Positions 51,283 to 61,363 of a stretch of 64,000 nucleotides of DNA are shown here, piece by piece. The DNA comes from Chitinophagaceae bacterium. Lineage in GTDB: Bacteria > Bacteroidota > Bacteroidia > Chitinophagales > Chitinophagaceae. Numbering within the stretch: position 1 is the stretch's first letter; each line of letters opens with the position of its first letter. The notes beneath the pieces are model-generated. The model had not been told where the DNA came from. It saw only the letters and a program-made list of their open reading frames with translations, and did no database searches. Location: the NCBI GenBank assembly GCA_020847395.1, contig JADLCD010000167.1, positions 1 to 64,000 of the forward strand. The letters run 5' to 3'. A program made the translations under genes and the position numbers.

Positions 51283-52164
51283 TTAACTCCACTCCTCCCA
51301 TTTCTTTTCTGCCTTTTTATTAACCCGGGCTGCAATAATAATACTGATCTCGTATAACAATATAAGGGGTAAGCAAACTATCATCTGGCTTCCCCAATCC
51401 GGAGAGGGTGTAATAATCGCTGCAATTACCAATAAGGCAATATATGCATATTTCCTGTAGGTTCTTAAGAACCCCGCCGTTAATAACCCTATTCTTGCCA
51501 ATACCCACGATGCCATAGGCAATTCAAAAGCAATACCCGACCCAAGCGTAATATCAATAAGTGAGTCCATGTAATCACCAAGCATGGGTTTATATTCCAG
51601 CATTTGCCTTGTGCCTAAAGTATAGTTGTAAAGAAAATTAAAAGTAAAAGGAGCCAGCATAAAATATCCAAACGCTGCACCTATAAAAAAGAAAAACGTT
51701 ACCCAAAAAATGATGCCGGTTGTGTGCTTTAATTCTTCTTCTTTTAAAGCAGGTTTAACAAAACGCCATACTTCCCAGCACAAATAAGGAAAAGCGGCAA
51801 GTATACCTCCAACCGCTGCAATGGAAATACTCGTCATAAAAGTTCCGCTCACTTCTGTTACCTGCAGCTTCATATTAATGGGCGGCATACATAAGGAATC
51901 GCCCATACCCAATTTGTGACTTAACGCGCAAAACATGCGGTATGAAATGAAATCAGACTGTGTAGGACCGATAATTACATGGTCGTATATCCAATCAATG
52001 TTAAGGAAAATAGCTACGGCAAATACTAAAATGGCAAATACAGAACGTACTATATGCCAGCGCAATGCTTCAAGATGATCCACAAAACTCATTTCAGCAT
52101 CATCTGCTTCCTGTTGACCTCTTATACGCTTGAAAAAAGACTTCCTTTGTGATTCTATAGCCAA
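51283..52164 (-). CDS. tatC: Sec-independent protein translocase TatC
   Basis: MSFVDHLEALRWHI; PYLCWEVWRFVKPAL; FELPMASWVLARIGL. Confidence 0.95.
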   Translation of the reverse strand: MAIESQRKSFFKRIRGQQEADDAEMSFVDHLEALRWHIVRSVFAILVFAVAIFLNIDWIYDHVIIGPTQSDFISYRMFCALSHKLGMGDSLCMPPINMKLQVTEVSGTFMTSISIAAVGGILAAFPYLCWEVWRFVKPALKEEELKHTTGIIFWVTFFFFIGAAFGYFMLAPFTFNFLYNYTLGTRQMLEYKPMLGDYMDSLIDITLGSGIAFELPMASWVLARIGLLTAGFLRTYRKYAYIALLVIAAIITPSPDWGSQMIVCLPLILLYEISIIIAARVNKKAEKKWEEWS

Positions 52165-52394
52165 AGCAATAAAAATTGAGGAGCAAACCTAACGAAAAAA
52201 CTAATGTTATGCGGTATCATTACACTTTCGGTAGAATTAAAACATTGTTTCATATAGCCGATATTTGAAAAGTATTTGTTATAAGGCGTTAACCCATGTT
52301 AATAGTTTGTAAATCAGGTTTAAAGCAGGTTAACTGCGGGTTAACAATAAAACAGCGCACCGGGTACATTTTAAAAAAATAAAAAACAAATTTT

Positions 52395-53687
52395 GTGTCC
52401 CTTAACTTGTACAACGAATTTGGAATGCGTTCTGCCACATTAAAATGGATAGTACTGATTGGCTGTATTGTGATTGCTATAATGGTAGGCATACAATTAT
52501 ACTGGCTTAACCATATTTATAAATTGGAGCAAAAGCAATTTCGTACCAATGTTATTAAAAGCATAAGAGGCTTGTTTGAAGATATTGATATATCAAACCG
52601 GCCTGACGGCCACCTGCAACAGCTTATTGCCACACAGCCCGACCCTAACACATTTATTATTAAAACAGATGTTATTCCTTCAAAAGACACACTCATTTAT
52701 TATATTAGTAATGAGCTGATAGATTTTGATGTGATGACGGAATGTATTGTTGCCGCATACGATAAAAATGAAAAGGAGTATACCTATCGTCAGCAAATAG
52801 CATCGCCGGCATTACAAAGCAGGTTTGATATTAATAGTATACCTGTTTACCCGGCAGACTATCATTATATTTTACTACAATTCCCCGGCCGCAATAAGTA
52901 TGTGCTTTCCCAAATGAATTTCTGGATTATTGGAAGTATTATTGTAATACTCGTACTTATCGGGCTTGCCGTAAGTTTATTTTATTTTTATAAACAAAAA
53001 TTCCTGGTTGAAATACAAAAAGATTTCGTCAACAACTTTACACATGAATTTAAAACACCACTGGCAGTAATGAAGATTGCTTCAGAAGTTTTATCTCAAC
53101 CAGGCATTACAAAACAGCCTGAAAGAATGGAAAAATACACTTCCATTATCAGGCATGAAACTGAACACTTGCAGAGCCAGGTAGAACGATTGCTGAAAAT
53201 GGCGGCATCTGAGCAGCAGGAGCTTCCTATAGAAAAAAATTCATTTAACGTTAAAGAACTGATTGAACAGGCAGTATCTAAACTTCAACCGCTTATGGAA
53301 ACAAGAGGCGCGAAAATAGATGTGAAAATGAATGATGAAAAAGTAGAGATGAAAGCAGATAAAAATCATCTTGAACTTGCGGTAGTAAATCTTATTGAAA
53401 ATGGTATTAAATACTCAGCCCGCCCTTCTATTGTAATTGAAGCCGGCAAAACAGATTCGGAAAGTTTTATTGCAGTTAAGGATAATGGCATTGGTATTGA
53501 TAAAAAGTATTACAAAAATATTTTCAAGAAATTTTATCGTGTTCCAACAGGTGATGTGCACAATGTAAAAGGATTTGGATTAGGCCTTAATTTTGTCAAG
53601 AAGATTGTTGATGCCCATAACGGAAGAATAGTTGTGAACAGTATTCCCGGTATAGGCACAGAGTTTAAGATAATCATTCCATCATAA
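52395..53687 (+). CDS. sensor histidine kinase (paralog of 3025-4449)
   Basis: THEFKTPLAVMKIA; LIENGIKYSARP; KDNGIGID; KGFGLGLNFV. Confidence 0.94.
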   Translation: MSLNLYNEFGMRSATLKWIVLIGCIVIAIMVGIQLYWLNHIYKLEQKQFRTNVIKSIRGLFEDIDISNRPDGHLQQLIATQPDPNTFIIKTDVIPSKDTLIYYISNELIDFDVMTECIVAAYDKNEKEYTYRQQIASPALQSRFDINSIPVYPADYHYILLQFPGRNKYVLSQMNFWIIGSIIVILVLIGLAVSLFYFYKQKFLVEIQKDFVNNFTHEFKTPLAVMKIASEVLSQPGITKQPERMEKYTSIIRHETEHLQSQVERLLKMAASEQQELPIEKNSFNVKELIEQAVSKLQPLMETRGAKIDVKMNDEKVEMKADKNHLELAVVNLIENGIKYSARPSIVIEAGKTDSESFIAVKDNGIGIDKKYYKNIFKKFYRVPTGDVHNVKGFGLGLNFVKKIVDAHNGRIVVNSIPGIGTEFKIIIPS

Positions 53688-53689
53688 AA

Positions 53690-54394
53690 TTGTTTACCAT
53701 GCAACCAACGAAAGCCAGGGTTTTGCTTGCTGAAGATGATCTTTCCTTAGGATACGTTATTAAAGACAACCTGGAGCAGGAAGGCTACCAGGTAGTATTG
53801 TGCCCTGATGGTGAAGACGCATTGCAATCTTTCCTGAAGGAAGAATTCGATATATGTTTACTGGATGTAATGATGCCGAGCAAGGATGGTTTTTCTGTTG
53901 CAAAAAAAATCAGGCAAAAAAGTGATGTTGTTCCTATTTTGTTCTTAACAGCAAAGTCAATGGAAGAAGACCGGCTGAAGGGATTTGCAACAGGTGCAGA
54001 TGATTATATTACCAAACCTTTCAGCATGAAAGAACTGCTGATGCGTATGGATGTTTTTTTAAGGCGCACCAAAAAATTACACTCAGATAATGTAAAGGAG
54101 TTTAAGCTCGGTAAACTTCGTTTTTTTTATACTGATTTGAAAATTTCAAACGGAACGGAAGAATCAAACCTCACCCAAAAAGAAGCTGATCTGCTCAGGT
54201 TTTTTTGTGAACACCGCAATCATATTTTAAAGCGCGAAGAAGTGCTACTGAATGTATGGGGCAAGGATGATTATTTTCTTGGCAGAAGCATGGATGTATT
54301 TATCACCAAACTCCGCAAGCACTTTAAAGCAGATCCGGAGGTGAATATTGAAACTATACATGGTGTAGGATTTCGGTTTAATGCACCGAATTGA
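53690..54394 (+). CDS. OmpR-family response regulator (paralog of 4436-5134)
   Basis: VLLAEDDLSLGYVIKDNLEQEGY; CLLDVMMPSKDGF; LFLTAKSMEEDRLKGF. Confidence 0.95.
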   Translation: MFTMQPTKARVLLAEDDLSLGYVIKDNLEQEGYQVVLCPDGEDALQSFLKEEFDICLLDVMMPSKDGFSVAKKIRQKSDVVPILFLTAKSMEEDRLKGFATGADDYITKPFSMKELLMRMDVFLRRTKKLHSDNVKEFKLGKLRFFYTDLKISNGTEESNLTQKEADLLRFFCEHRNHILKREEVLLNVWGKDDYFLGRSMDVFITKLRKHFKADPEVNIETIHGVGFRFNAPN

Positions 54395-54398
54395 ATGA

Positions 54399-54517
54399 GT
54401 GATAAGTGGTAAGTGATAAGGGGTAAGGGGTAAGTGAGCAGCCGGGTTGCAGGTAAAACAGTTTCAGGTTCCAGGTTTCGGGTTACAGGCACAGTGTGAA
54501 ACCTGAAACTTGTAACC
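54399..54517. repeat. GT/AAG-rich short tandem repeats followed by two interleaved inverted repeats
   Basis: 54399-54437 TAAGTGG/TAAGTGA/TAAGGGG units; IR1 54461-54470/54500-54509, IR2 54481-54487/54511-54517. Confidence 0.6.
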
Positions 54518-54603
54518 GGTAACCCACATCTCCAACCATACATCACAAACCATAAACTACAAACTTATAAATCCTTAATTTTAAACAATAATTCAGTTGC
54601 TGC

Positions 54604-55884
54604 ATGACGTTGAGCGATACACTTTCATTAGCATTTAAAACAGTAAAAAGCAATAAACTTCGCACAGGTATTACCGTGGCTATTATGGCATTGGGTATAT
54701 GGGCGTTGGTAGGCATTATTACGGCTATCCAGGCTATGAACGCTAGCTTATCAGAAAGCTTTGCCACAATGGGCGCTAATTCTTTCAGTATACGTTTTCG
54801 TGAACGCCAGATAAGATTGGGTGATGGGGGAGGGGATGTAACTAAAACAACCAGCAGCAGCAATAAAAAAGTAAAAAAATCGAATGCAGGCCGCCTCATT
54901 ACATACGAACAGGCAAAAGCTTTTAAAGAAAGATATGAGTATCCTGCAAAAGTGAGTATCGGGTTAAGTGGCGTTGGCAGTCAAACGGTTTTTTATGAAG
55001 GCAAAAAAACAAATCCTAACGTACGGGTATCGGGTGGAGATGAAAACTATTTTGCATTAAATGGATATGAAGTAATGTACGGGCGTGATTTTAATAAGCT
55101 TGATGTAGAAACCGGGCGAAATGTTTGTGTATTGGGATATGATGTAGCGTATAAATTTTTTGGTGAAAAAACTGAACGTGCGCTCGATCATATAATAAGA
55201 GTCGGAACAAATAAGTTCAGGATAATCGGGGTACTTAAAAGCAAAGGCAGTAGTTCTTTTCTGCGGGCAGATAATGTTGTATTTACTACTTATAATGCAT
55301 TAAGACGTTTGTTTGATGTTTCCAATGCTTCATTTTACATCGGTGTTCAGGTTGCCAACGTTAGCCAGTTGGAAGATGCTATTGGCGAGGCGGAAGGTGT
55401 TTTTCGCAGTATCAGGAACCTGAATGTAAAAGAGCAAAACAATTTTTATATAGATAAAAGTGATGCGCTTGCACAAACTTTCATCAGCCTGTTAGGCAAT
55501 ATATCAATGGCCGCAGGTGGCATTGGGTTTATTACATTATTTGGCGCCGCAATCGGGTTAATGAATATTATGCTGGTGGCAGTTACCGAGCGAACAAAAG
55601 AAGTAGGATTAATAAAAGCATTGGGTGGTAAGAAAAAAAATATCCGCCAGCAGTTTTTGTTTGAGTCTATATTGATCAGCCTGATGGGTGCCGTTATTGG
55701 TATTATACTTGGTATAATTGCCGGTAACCTGATAGGCATGCTGATGAAAGTGTCCTTCTTTATTCCCTGGGGTTTAATTGGTATAGCCATCGTTATCTGT
55801 TCGGCAGTTGGATTAGCCGCCGGAATATATCCCGCATGGAAAGCTTCAAAGCTCGATCCTATAGTGGCGTTACGATATGAGTAG
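54604..55884 (+). CDS. MacB/FtsX-type ABC transporter permease
   Basis: [67 protein letters not shown]. Confidence 0.94.
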   Translation: MTLSDTLSLAFKTVKSNKLRTGITVAIMALGIWALVGIITAIQAMNASLSESFATMGANSFSIRFRERQIRLGDGGGDVTKTTSSSNKKVKKSNAGRLITYEQAKAFKERYEYPAKVSIGLSGVGSQTVFYEGKKTNPNVRVSGGDENYFALNGYEVMYGRDFNKLDVETGRNVCVLGYDVAYKFFGEKTERALDHIIRVGTNKFRIIGVLKSKGSSSFLRADNVVFTTYNALRRLFDVSNASFYIGVQVANVSQLEDAIGEAEGVFRSIRNLNVKEQNNFYIDKSDALAQTFISLLGNISMAAGGIGFITLFGAAIGLMNIMLVAVTERTKEVGLIKALGGKKKNIRQQFLFESILISLMGAVIGIILGIIAGNLIGMLMKVSFFIPWGLIGIAIVICSAVGLAAGIYPAWKASKLDPIVALRYE

Positions 55885-55930
55885 CGGTGCTGTCAGCCGT
55901 CAGGTATTAGCGGTTATTGCGGATGTAAAC

Positions 55931-55975
55931 CTATAAGGTTTGCCGGGCGGCATTGCAGCGCCGCAAACCTTATAG
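55931..55975. repeat. hairpin CTATAAGGTTTGC...GCAAACCTTATAG
   Basis: 13-bp perfect arms between the ABC permease gene and glyS. Confidence 0.7.
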
Positions 55976-56064
55976 ATTTTTCCTTCCCCCTTCTGCCCTA
56001 CGCCTTAAACCCTATACCTTACACCGTATCAAATTTTCCCCATATCTCCTATCTTTGCGCCCTT

Positions 56065-57531
56065 ATGGCAACTCAGGATAATAACAGGTTTCAGGCGATT
56101 ATTGCCCACGCAAAAGAATATGGTTTTGTATTTCCCAGCAGTGAAATTTATGATGGACTAAGCGCCGTGTATGATTACGGTCCCTGGGGCAGTGAGCTGA
56201 AAAAGAATATACGCGACTACTGGTGGAAAAGCATGACGCAGTTGCACGAAAATATTGTGGGTATTGATGCGGCTATATTTATGCATCCCACTACCTGGAA
56301 GGCTTCAGGGCACGTTGATAATTTCAGCGACCCGATGATTGATAATAAAGACAGCAAAAAAAGATACCGGGTCGATCATTTGATTGAAGCGTATGTGGAA
56401 ACATTATCCAAAGAAGAAGGAAATGCTTTAATAGCAGCGATGGATAAATTGCTTGCAGCAGATGATTTTACAGGATTAAAAAAATTAATTGAAGACAACA
56501 AAATAAAATGCAGCATCAGCGGTACTGCTAACTGGACAGATGTTCGCCAGTTTAACCTGATGTTTAAAACAGAATTTGGAGCAGTAGCCGCAGAAGTAAA
56601 TGAAGAGGAAAATATTGTTTACCTGCGCCCCGAAACCGCACAGGGTATTTTCGTGAACTTTTTAAATGTGCAGAAAACCGCGAGGATGAAAGTGCCCTTC
56701 GGCATTGCGCAAACAGGTAAGGCTTTTCGTAATGAGATAGTAGCACGCCAGTTTATTTTTCGTATGCGCGAATTTGAGCAGATGGAAATGCAGTTCTTTA
56801 TTCGTCCCGGCACAGAAGGAGAGTGGTATAAATACTGGAAAGAAGCAAGATTACAATGGCATTTGAGCCTGGGCATTCCTGCGGAGAAATACCGCTACCA
56901 CGATCACGTGAAGCTGGCGCATTATGCTAAAGAAGCTTGTGATATTGAATTTGAATTTCCTATTGGCTTTAAAGAGGTAGAAGGTATACACAGCCGTAGC
57001 GATTATGATTTGAGCCAGCACCAGGTATACAGCAAAAAGAAATTACAATATTTTGATAATGATATTGACGAAGCGACGGGTAAGCCTTATGGCAATTATG
57101 TGCCTTATGTAATTGAAACATCTATCGGGCTTGACCGTATGTTCCTGTTGATTCTTTCCCAGGCATATGATGAAGAGGTTATTCCTAAAGAAGATGGAAC
57201 TACTGAAACGCGTACCGTGCTCCGCATTCCTGCAAAGCTTGCTCCTATAAAACTGGCTATTCTTCCATTAACCAAAAAAGACGGGTTGCCCGAAATAGCA
57301 AGGGAGATAATGAATGACTGCCGCGAAGATTTCTATTGCTTTTATGAGGAAAAAGACGCTATCGGTAAACGTTACCGGAGAATGGATGCTATCGGTACTC
57401 CTTTCTGTATAACGGTTGATCATCAAACCAAAGAAGATCAAACTGTTACTATCCGTTACCGGGATACCATGCAGCAGGAGAGAATTGCTATTGCGGACTT
57501 GAAGGCATTGGTAAAGGAGAAGATCAGGTAA
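56065..57531 (+). CDS. glyS: glycine--tRNA ligase (single-chain type)
   Basis: GFVFPSSEIYDGLSAVYDYGPWGSELK; LRPETAQGIFVNF; FRMREFEQMEMQFF; IETSIGLDRMFL. Confidence 0.97.
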   Translation: MATQDNNRFQAIIAHAKEYGFVFPSSEIYDGLSAVYDYGPWGSELKKNIRDYWWKSMTQLHENIVGIDAAIFMHPTTWKASGHVDNFSDPMIDNKDSKKRYRVDHLIEAYVETLSKEEGNALIAAMDKLLAADDFTGLKKLIEDNKIKCSISGTANWTDVRQFNLMFKTEFGAVAAEVNEEENIVYLRPETAQGIFVNFLNVQKTARMKVPFGIAQTGKAFRNEIVARQFIFRMREFEQMEMQFFIRPGTEGEWYKYWKEARLQWHLSLGIPAEKYRYHDHVKLAHYAKEACDIEFEFPIGFKEVEGIHSRSDYDLSQHQVYSKKKLQYFDNDIDEATGKPYGNYVPYVIETSIGLDRMFLLILSQAYDEEVIPKEDGTTETRTVLRIPAKLAPIKLAILPLTKKDGLPEIAREIMNDCREDFYCFYEEKDAIGKRYRRMDAIGTPFCITVDHQTKEDQTVTIRYRDTMQQERIAIADLKALVKEKIR

Positions 57532-57589
57532 GCAAACCGGTTAATATGCTTTTTATTTAACCAGCCTTTGCTGCGCCGGGATAATCTTA

Positions 57590-57811
57590 TTATAATCGCC
57601 TTATCAACCACAATATTCCGGAAATAACAAGGCTGAAAATTATCATGGTAGTAATAGGAAAATAAAAACGAAAGTTTTCTTTTTCAACGCGTATATCTCC
57701 GGGTAATCGTCCTATCCAATGGAGTTTATCGTGAAAGAAATAAATAATAATACCTGCAACCACAATGCATATGCCTGCTGCAATAATATATTTTCCTGTT
57801 TCCGGATTCAT
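57590..57811 (-). CDS. DUF2905-family small membrane protein
   Basis: GKYIIAAGICIVVAGIIIYFFHDKLHWIGRLPGDIRVEKENFRFYFPITTMI. Confidence 0.9.
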   Translation of the reverse strand: MNPETGKYIIAAGICIVVAGIIIYFFHDKLHWIGRLPGDIRVEKENFRFYFPITTMIIFSLVISGILWLIRRL

Positions 57812-57829
57812 AACCTGATTAATTATTTA

Positions 57830-58654
57830 TTACTGGAAATGTATCCTGATGGTTTGATAGAAAAGCCTGTTTTGCAGGTGAGCGGATTGTTTTTCAGAAT
57901 ATCCCTGCAAACCAAGTAAGCCGGCAGCATTTCCTTTGTTGATGGCTATTTCAAGATAGCCTGCAGAATTAAATAATGCGAGTTTTTCCCCCTCTTCTAC
58001 ATCTGCATACGTTTCGCTTATTTTATCAATCACTTCATCACGTTTAAAAGCAATAGAAAAGCTTCTGCCTTTGCGTTGTTGCTCAAAAGCTTCACGGGTA
58101 ATGTTTACTATTACATTTTCAAAATGATCAATAAAAATAATTTGTCCTTCAATCCAGTTTTCGCCCAGCAAAGGCATTAATGGGTTTTTCTCAACTATTT
58201 CTATTTCTGAATTCCCGATTGTATGCAAGCTTTCTCCGTCAACAATATGTTGAATTGCCTTTCCAAACACACGGGTGATATATAAAGCGTTTTTAGCAAC
58301 GGTCTTCTCCATTGGCAGCCCGATCACTAATTCCGGTTTGCCTTCAGCGATCATAGTGAGGAGCCCGTTATCGGCACATAATATATACTGGCCGTTATGA
58401 AAAGCCAGCAGCAGCTGCTCGTTTTTATTTTCAAACAGGTTCACATGTATGATATGAAAAGTAAATTCAGGAAAATTTTTTATCGCGGTTCGGCATACAT
58501 AAGCTGCCTGCGGATAATTGAAAGGCGTAAGGTCGTGGCTGATATCAATAATATTGCAGCCCTTAACAGTTTGCATCAATTGCCCTTTAATGGCACCAAC
58601 GAGGTAATCCTTTTGTCCAATATCTGATGTGAGTGTTATTAAGGGCATTCGCAA
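57830..58654 (-). CDS. SAM hydroxide adenosyltransferase (DUF62) family
   Basis: ITLTSDIGQKDYLVGAIKGQLM; DISHDLTPFNYPQAAYV; ADNGLLTMI; IDHFENVIVNI. Confidence 0.92.
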   Translation of the reverse strand: MRMPLITLTSDIGQKDYLVGAIKGQLMQTVKGCNIIDISHDLTPFNYPQAAYVCRTAIKNFPEFTFHIIHVNLFENKNEQLLLAFHNGQYILCADNGLLTMIAEGKPELVIGLPMEKTVAKNALYITRVFGKAIQHIVDGESLHTIGNSEIEIVEKNPLMPLLGENWIEGQIIFIDHFENVIVNITREAFEQQRKGRSFSIAFKRDEVIDKISETYADVEEGEKLALFNSAGYLEIAINKGNAAGLLGLQGYSEKQSAHLQNRLFYQTIRIHFQ

Positions 58655-58857
58655 TGAAGATAGTAAGTATAATTCTGCAAAAATAAGAGAGTAAGCTGGT
58701 AATATAAACGATTGATTGTAAATGGATGCGCGGCGGAAGTATTAATCCGCCAATAAAAAATCAACGCTTTTTTTTAAAAGTTTGGTTGGATGGCTTTTTC
58801 CCTTATTTTTGCACTCCCAAAAAAGCGGATACCCCGGTAAAAGCTTTTTAAACGGAT

Positions 58858-58930
58858 GATTCCGTAGCTCAGTTGGTAGAGCATAACACTTTTAATGTTA
58901 GGGCCCTGGGTTCGAGTCCCAGCGGGATCA
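58858..58930 (+). tRNA. tRNA-Lys (TTT anticodon)
   Basis: Cloverleaf: GATTCCG/CGGGATC acceptor, anticodon loop CTTTTAA, CTGGG-TTCGAGT-CCCAG T arm. Confidence 0.95.
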
Positions 58931-58935
58931 CTTCT

Positions 58936-58975
58936 TGGGACAAGTCTAAAAAAGAAAGGCTTGTCCCATTTTTTT
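58936..58975 (+). terminator. intrinsic terminator after tRNA-Lys
   Basis: TGGGACAAG...CTTGTCCCA followed by T7. Confidence 0.85.
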
Positions 58976-59257
58976 GTCCTGTAATTTACTGGGGTTCTGA
59001 TACATAAGTGTTATCGCAGAATTTATTCTTTGAGTTCGATGTCGAAAGTCATCGTCTGCTATCTCTCCATCAGCATTTTATTGAAATCTCTTATAAAGGA
59101 TTCAATGAAAATATCTACCATGCCCTCCTTTAGAGATAGGTAACATAATTGTTTTACAAACGCCTCGTTCGCTACATATTTAACTCTTCTGCATTCTTTG
59201 TAACCTTTCCATTCTTCGGTTACTCTAATAAATATAAAACAACTTAAAAGCAACAAA

Positions 59258-59908
59258 ATGAAAAGATTAACAATCATTCTTGCCTTAACTATAGCGGCTT
59301 TTGCTGTAAACGCACAGCAAATGAATCATTCAGAAATGAAAGGTGCTGCTTCTGCCAAGTGGCAGAAAAGTGTAAAATATCAGGAATTAAACAAAGCCAT
59401 GCGGGAGTTATGGTCAGCCCACATGTACTGGACTTTACTAACTGTAGATGCATTTTATAATGACCCTAAAGGAGTGGATGCTAAGCTTCATCGCCTATTA
59501 CAAAACCAAAAAGATATAGGTGCAGCTATTGTACCTTTTTATGGTGAGGCTGCGGGAAACAAATTGGCTGAACTGCTGAAAGTACATATACAAGATGCCG
59601 TTCCTGTATTACAAGCAGCAAAAAACGATGATAAAGCGGCATTAGACAAAGCAGTTAAAGACTGGTATGCAAATGCAAAAGAGATTGGCGATTTTCTTGC
59701 ATCCGCTAATCCTAAAAACTGGATGGCAAAAGACACCGAATCTGCATTAGAAATGCACATTACACATACCATTGCGTATTCTGTTAGCATCCTAAAGAGT
59801 GATTACACACAGTCGTTTGGTGGCTTTGAAGAAGCGCTTCATCACATGCTTCATCTTGCTGACATTTTATCAGATGGTATAGCAAAACAGTTTCCCGATA
59901 AGTTCTAA
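59258..59908 (+). CDS. secreted helical protein of unknown function
   Basis: Signal peptide; WSAHMYWTLLTVDAFYNDPKGVDAKLHRLLQNQKDIGAAIVPFYG pattern. Confidence 0.8.
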   Translation: MKRLTIILALTIAAFAVNAQQMNHSEMKGAASAKWQKSVKYQELNKAMRELWSAHMYWTLLTVDAFYNDPKGVDAKLHRLLQNQKDIGAAIVPFYGEAAGNKLAELLKVHIQDAVPVLQAAKNDDKAALDKAVKDWYANAKEIGDFLASANPKNWMAKDTESALEMHITHTIAYSVSILKSDYTQSFGGFEEALHHMLHLADILSDGIAKQFPDKF

Positions 59909-59936
59909 TGAAATAACTATTAAACAAATAATAAAA

Positions 59937-60320
59937 ATGGAATCAAATAATTCGCAACAGTCATTGAAACAAACATTCAATCTATTAAAGTACACTTTTG
60001 TTATTGTTCCTATTGTTGCGGGAGCAGACAAATTCACCAACCTGCTAACCCATTGGGAACAGTATGTTAATCCGTCAATTGCAGGTCTTTTGCCATTTTC
60101 TGCTTCGGTTTTTATGATGATTGTGGGCATTATTGAGATTGCAGCGGGCATCATTGTACTGAAAAAAGCCGAAATTGGCGGTTACATCGTTGCAGGGTGG
60201 CTGACAGTTGTGGCACTGACATTGTTAATTGGCTTCAATTATCTGGATGTAGCAGTACGTGACCTCGTAATGGCGATCTCAGCCTTATCAATGGCAAGAA
60301 TATCTAAAATCGTTAAATAA
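59937..60320 (+). CDS. small polytopic membrane protein (DoxX-like)
   Basis: Four TM segments; VAGADKFTNLLTHWEQYVNP. Confidence 0.75.
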   Translation: MESNNSQQSLKQTFNLLKYTFVIVPIVAGADKFTNLLTHWEQYVNPSIAGLLPFSASVFMMIVGIIEIAAGIIVLKKAEIGGYIVAGWLTVVALTLLIGFNYLDVAVRDLVMAISALSMARISKIVK

Positions 60321-60322
60321 GT

Positions 60323-60976
60323 ATGGTTCAGTTTGAAAATTTTACCGAAGCAGAAGTTATCAAACGGGTTATAGGTGGAGAAAAGGCTCTCTATGAAATT
60401 ATAGTCAGACGTTTCAATCCTTTTTTATACAAAATCGGGAGGTCGTATAATTACAATCACGAGGACACTCAGGATTTAATGCAGGAAACCTTTATTGATG
60501 CGTATAAGAACCTGCTGCAATTTGAAGGTCGTGCTGATTTTAAAACATGGATTATCCGAATAATGATGAACAACTGTTATAGGAAACGTGGGAAGGCAAG
60601 TTTTAAAAACGAAATTATGGAAGATGCAAACGAATATTCAACGCCAATGTTTAGCAATAGAAATAACGGTACCGACAAGATAATTCAAAATCGTGAGTTG
60701 GGACATATTATCGAAAGCGCTCTTCGGAAAATTCCTTTTGATTACCGAATGGTTTTTTCGCTACGTGAAATAAACGGATTAAATGTTTCAGAAACCGCAG
60801 AAATGTTAGGTATTAGTGAAGCAAACGTAAAAGTTAGGCTGAATAGAGCGAAGATAATATTACGGAGAGATATAGAAAGCACTTATGCTGCCAGTGAACT
60901 CTTTGAATTTAATTTGATTTATTGCGACCCGATGGTAGAAAACGTAATGAATAAAATAATGAACGCTGACTATTAA
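60323..60976 (+). CDS. ECF-type RNA polymerase sigma factor
   Basis: DTQDLMQETFIDAYKNLLQFEGRADFKTWIIRIMMNNCYRK; GLNVSETAEMLGISEANVKVRLNRAK. Confidence 0.95.
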   Translation: MVQFENFTEAEVIKRVIGGEKALYEIIVRRFNPFLYKIGRSYNYNHEDTQDLMQETFIDAYKNLLQFEGRADFKTWIIRIMMNNCYRKRGKASFKNEIMEDANEYSTPMFSNRNNGTDKIIQNRELGHIIESALRKIPFDYRMVFSLREINGLNVSETAEMLGISEANVKVRLNRAKIILRRDIESTYAASELFEFNLIYCDPMVENVMNKIMNADY

Positions 60977-60985
60977 ATACAGGTA

Positions 60986-61363
60986 ATGATACATACGGAA
61001 TTGAGCGAAACCATAGCAGATATGCTCATTCGCAGCGATGCTTCTGAATTGAGCGATAGCGAAAAGATAAAAAAAATAGAGCATCATTTTGCTCAAATAA
61101 TGCATACACTTGGACTTAATCTTTATGATGACAGCTTGTGCGGAACGCCAGGACGAGTAGCAAAAATATTTGTAAAAGAAATATTCAGCGGATTAAACCC
61201 TGCCAACAAACCCGAAATCAGTCTTTTTGAAAATAAATATGACTATAAGAGAATGTTGATTGAAAAGAACATTACGTTGTACTCTAATTGTGAACATCAT
61301 TTTGTTCCGATAATTGGAAAGGCACACGTTGCCTATATTCCAGACAAGCAGTACTCCTGTTAG
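60986..61363 (+). pseudogene. folE: truncated GTP cyclohydrolase I
   Basis: FolE N-terminal two-thirds ending YSNCEHHFVPIIGKAHVAYIPDKQ then foreign sequence and stop. Confidence 0.85.

Noticed and set aside
59059-59277. Track ORF of 72 aa (-) between tRNA-Lys and the secreted helical protein gene
   Set aside because: No recognisable family; overlaps the start of the divergent gene. Could be a remnant, but I cannot support it.
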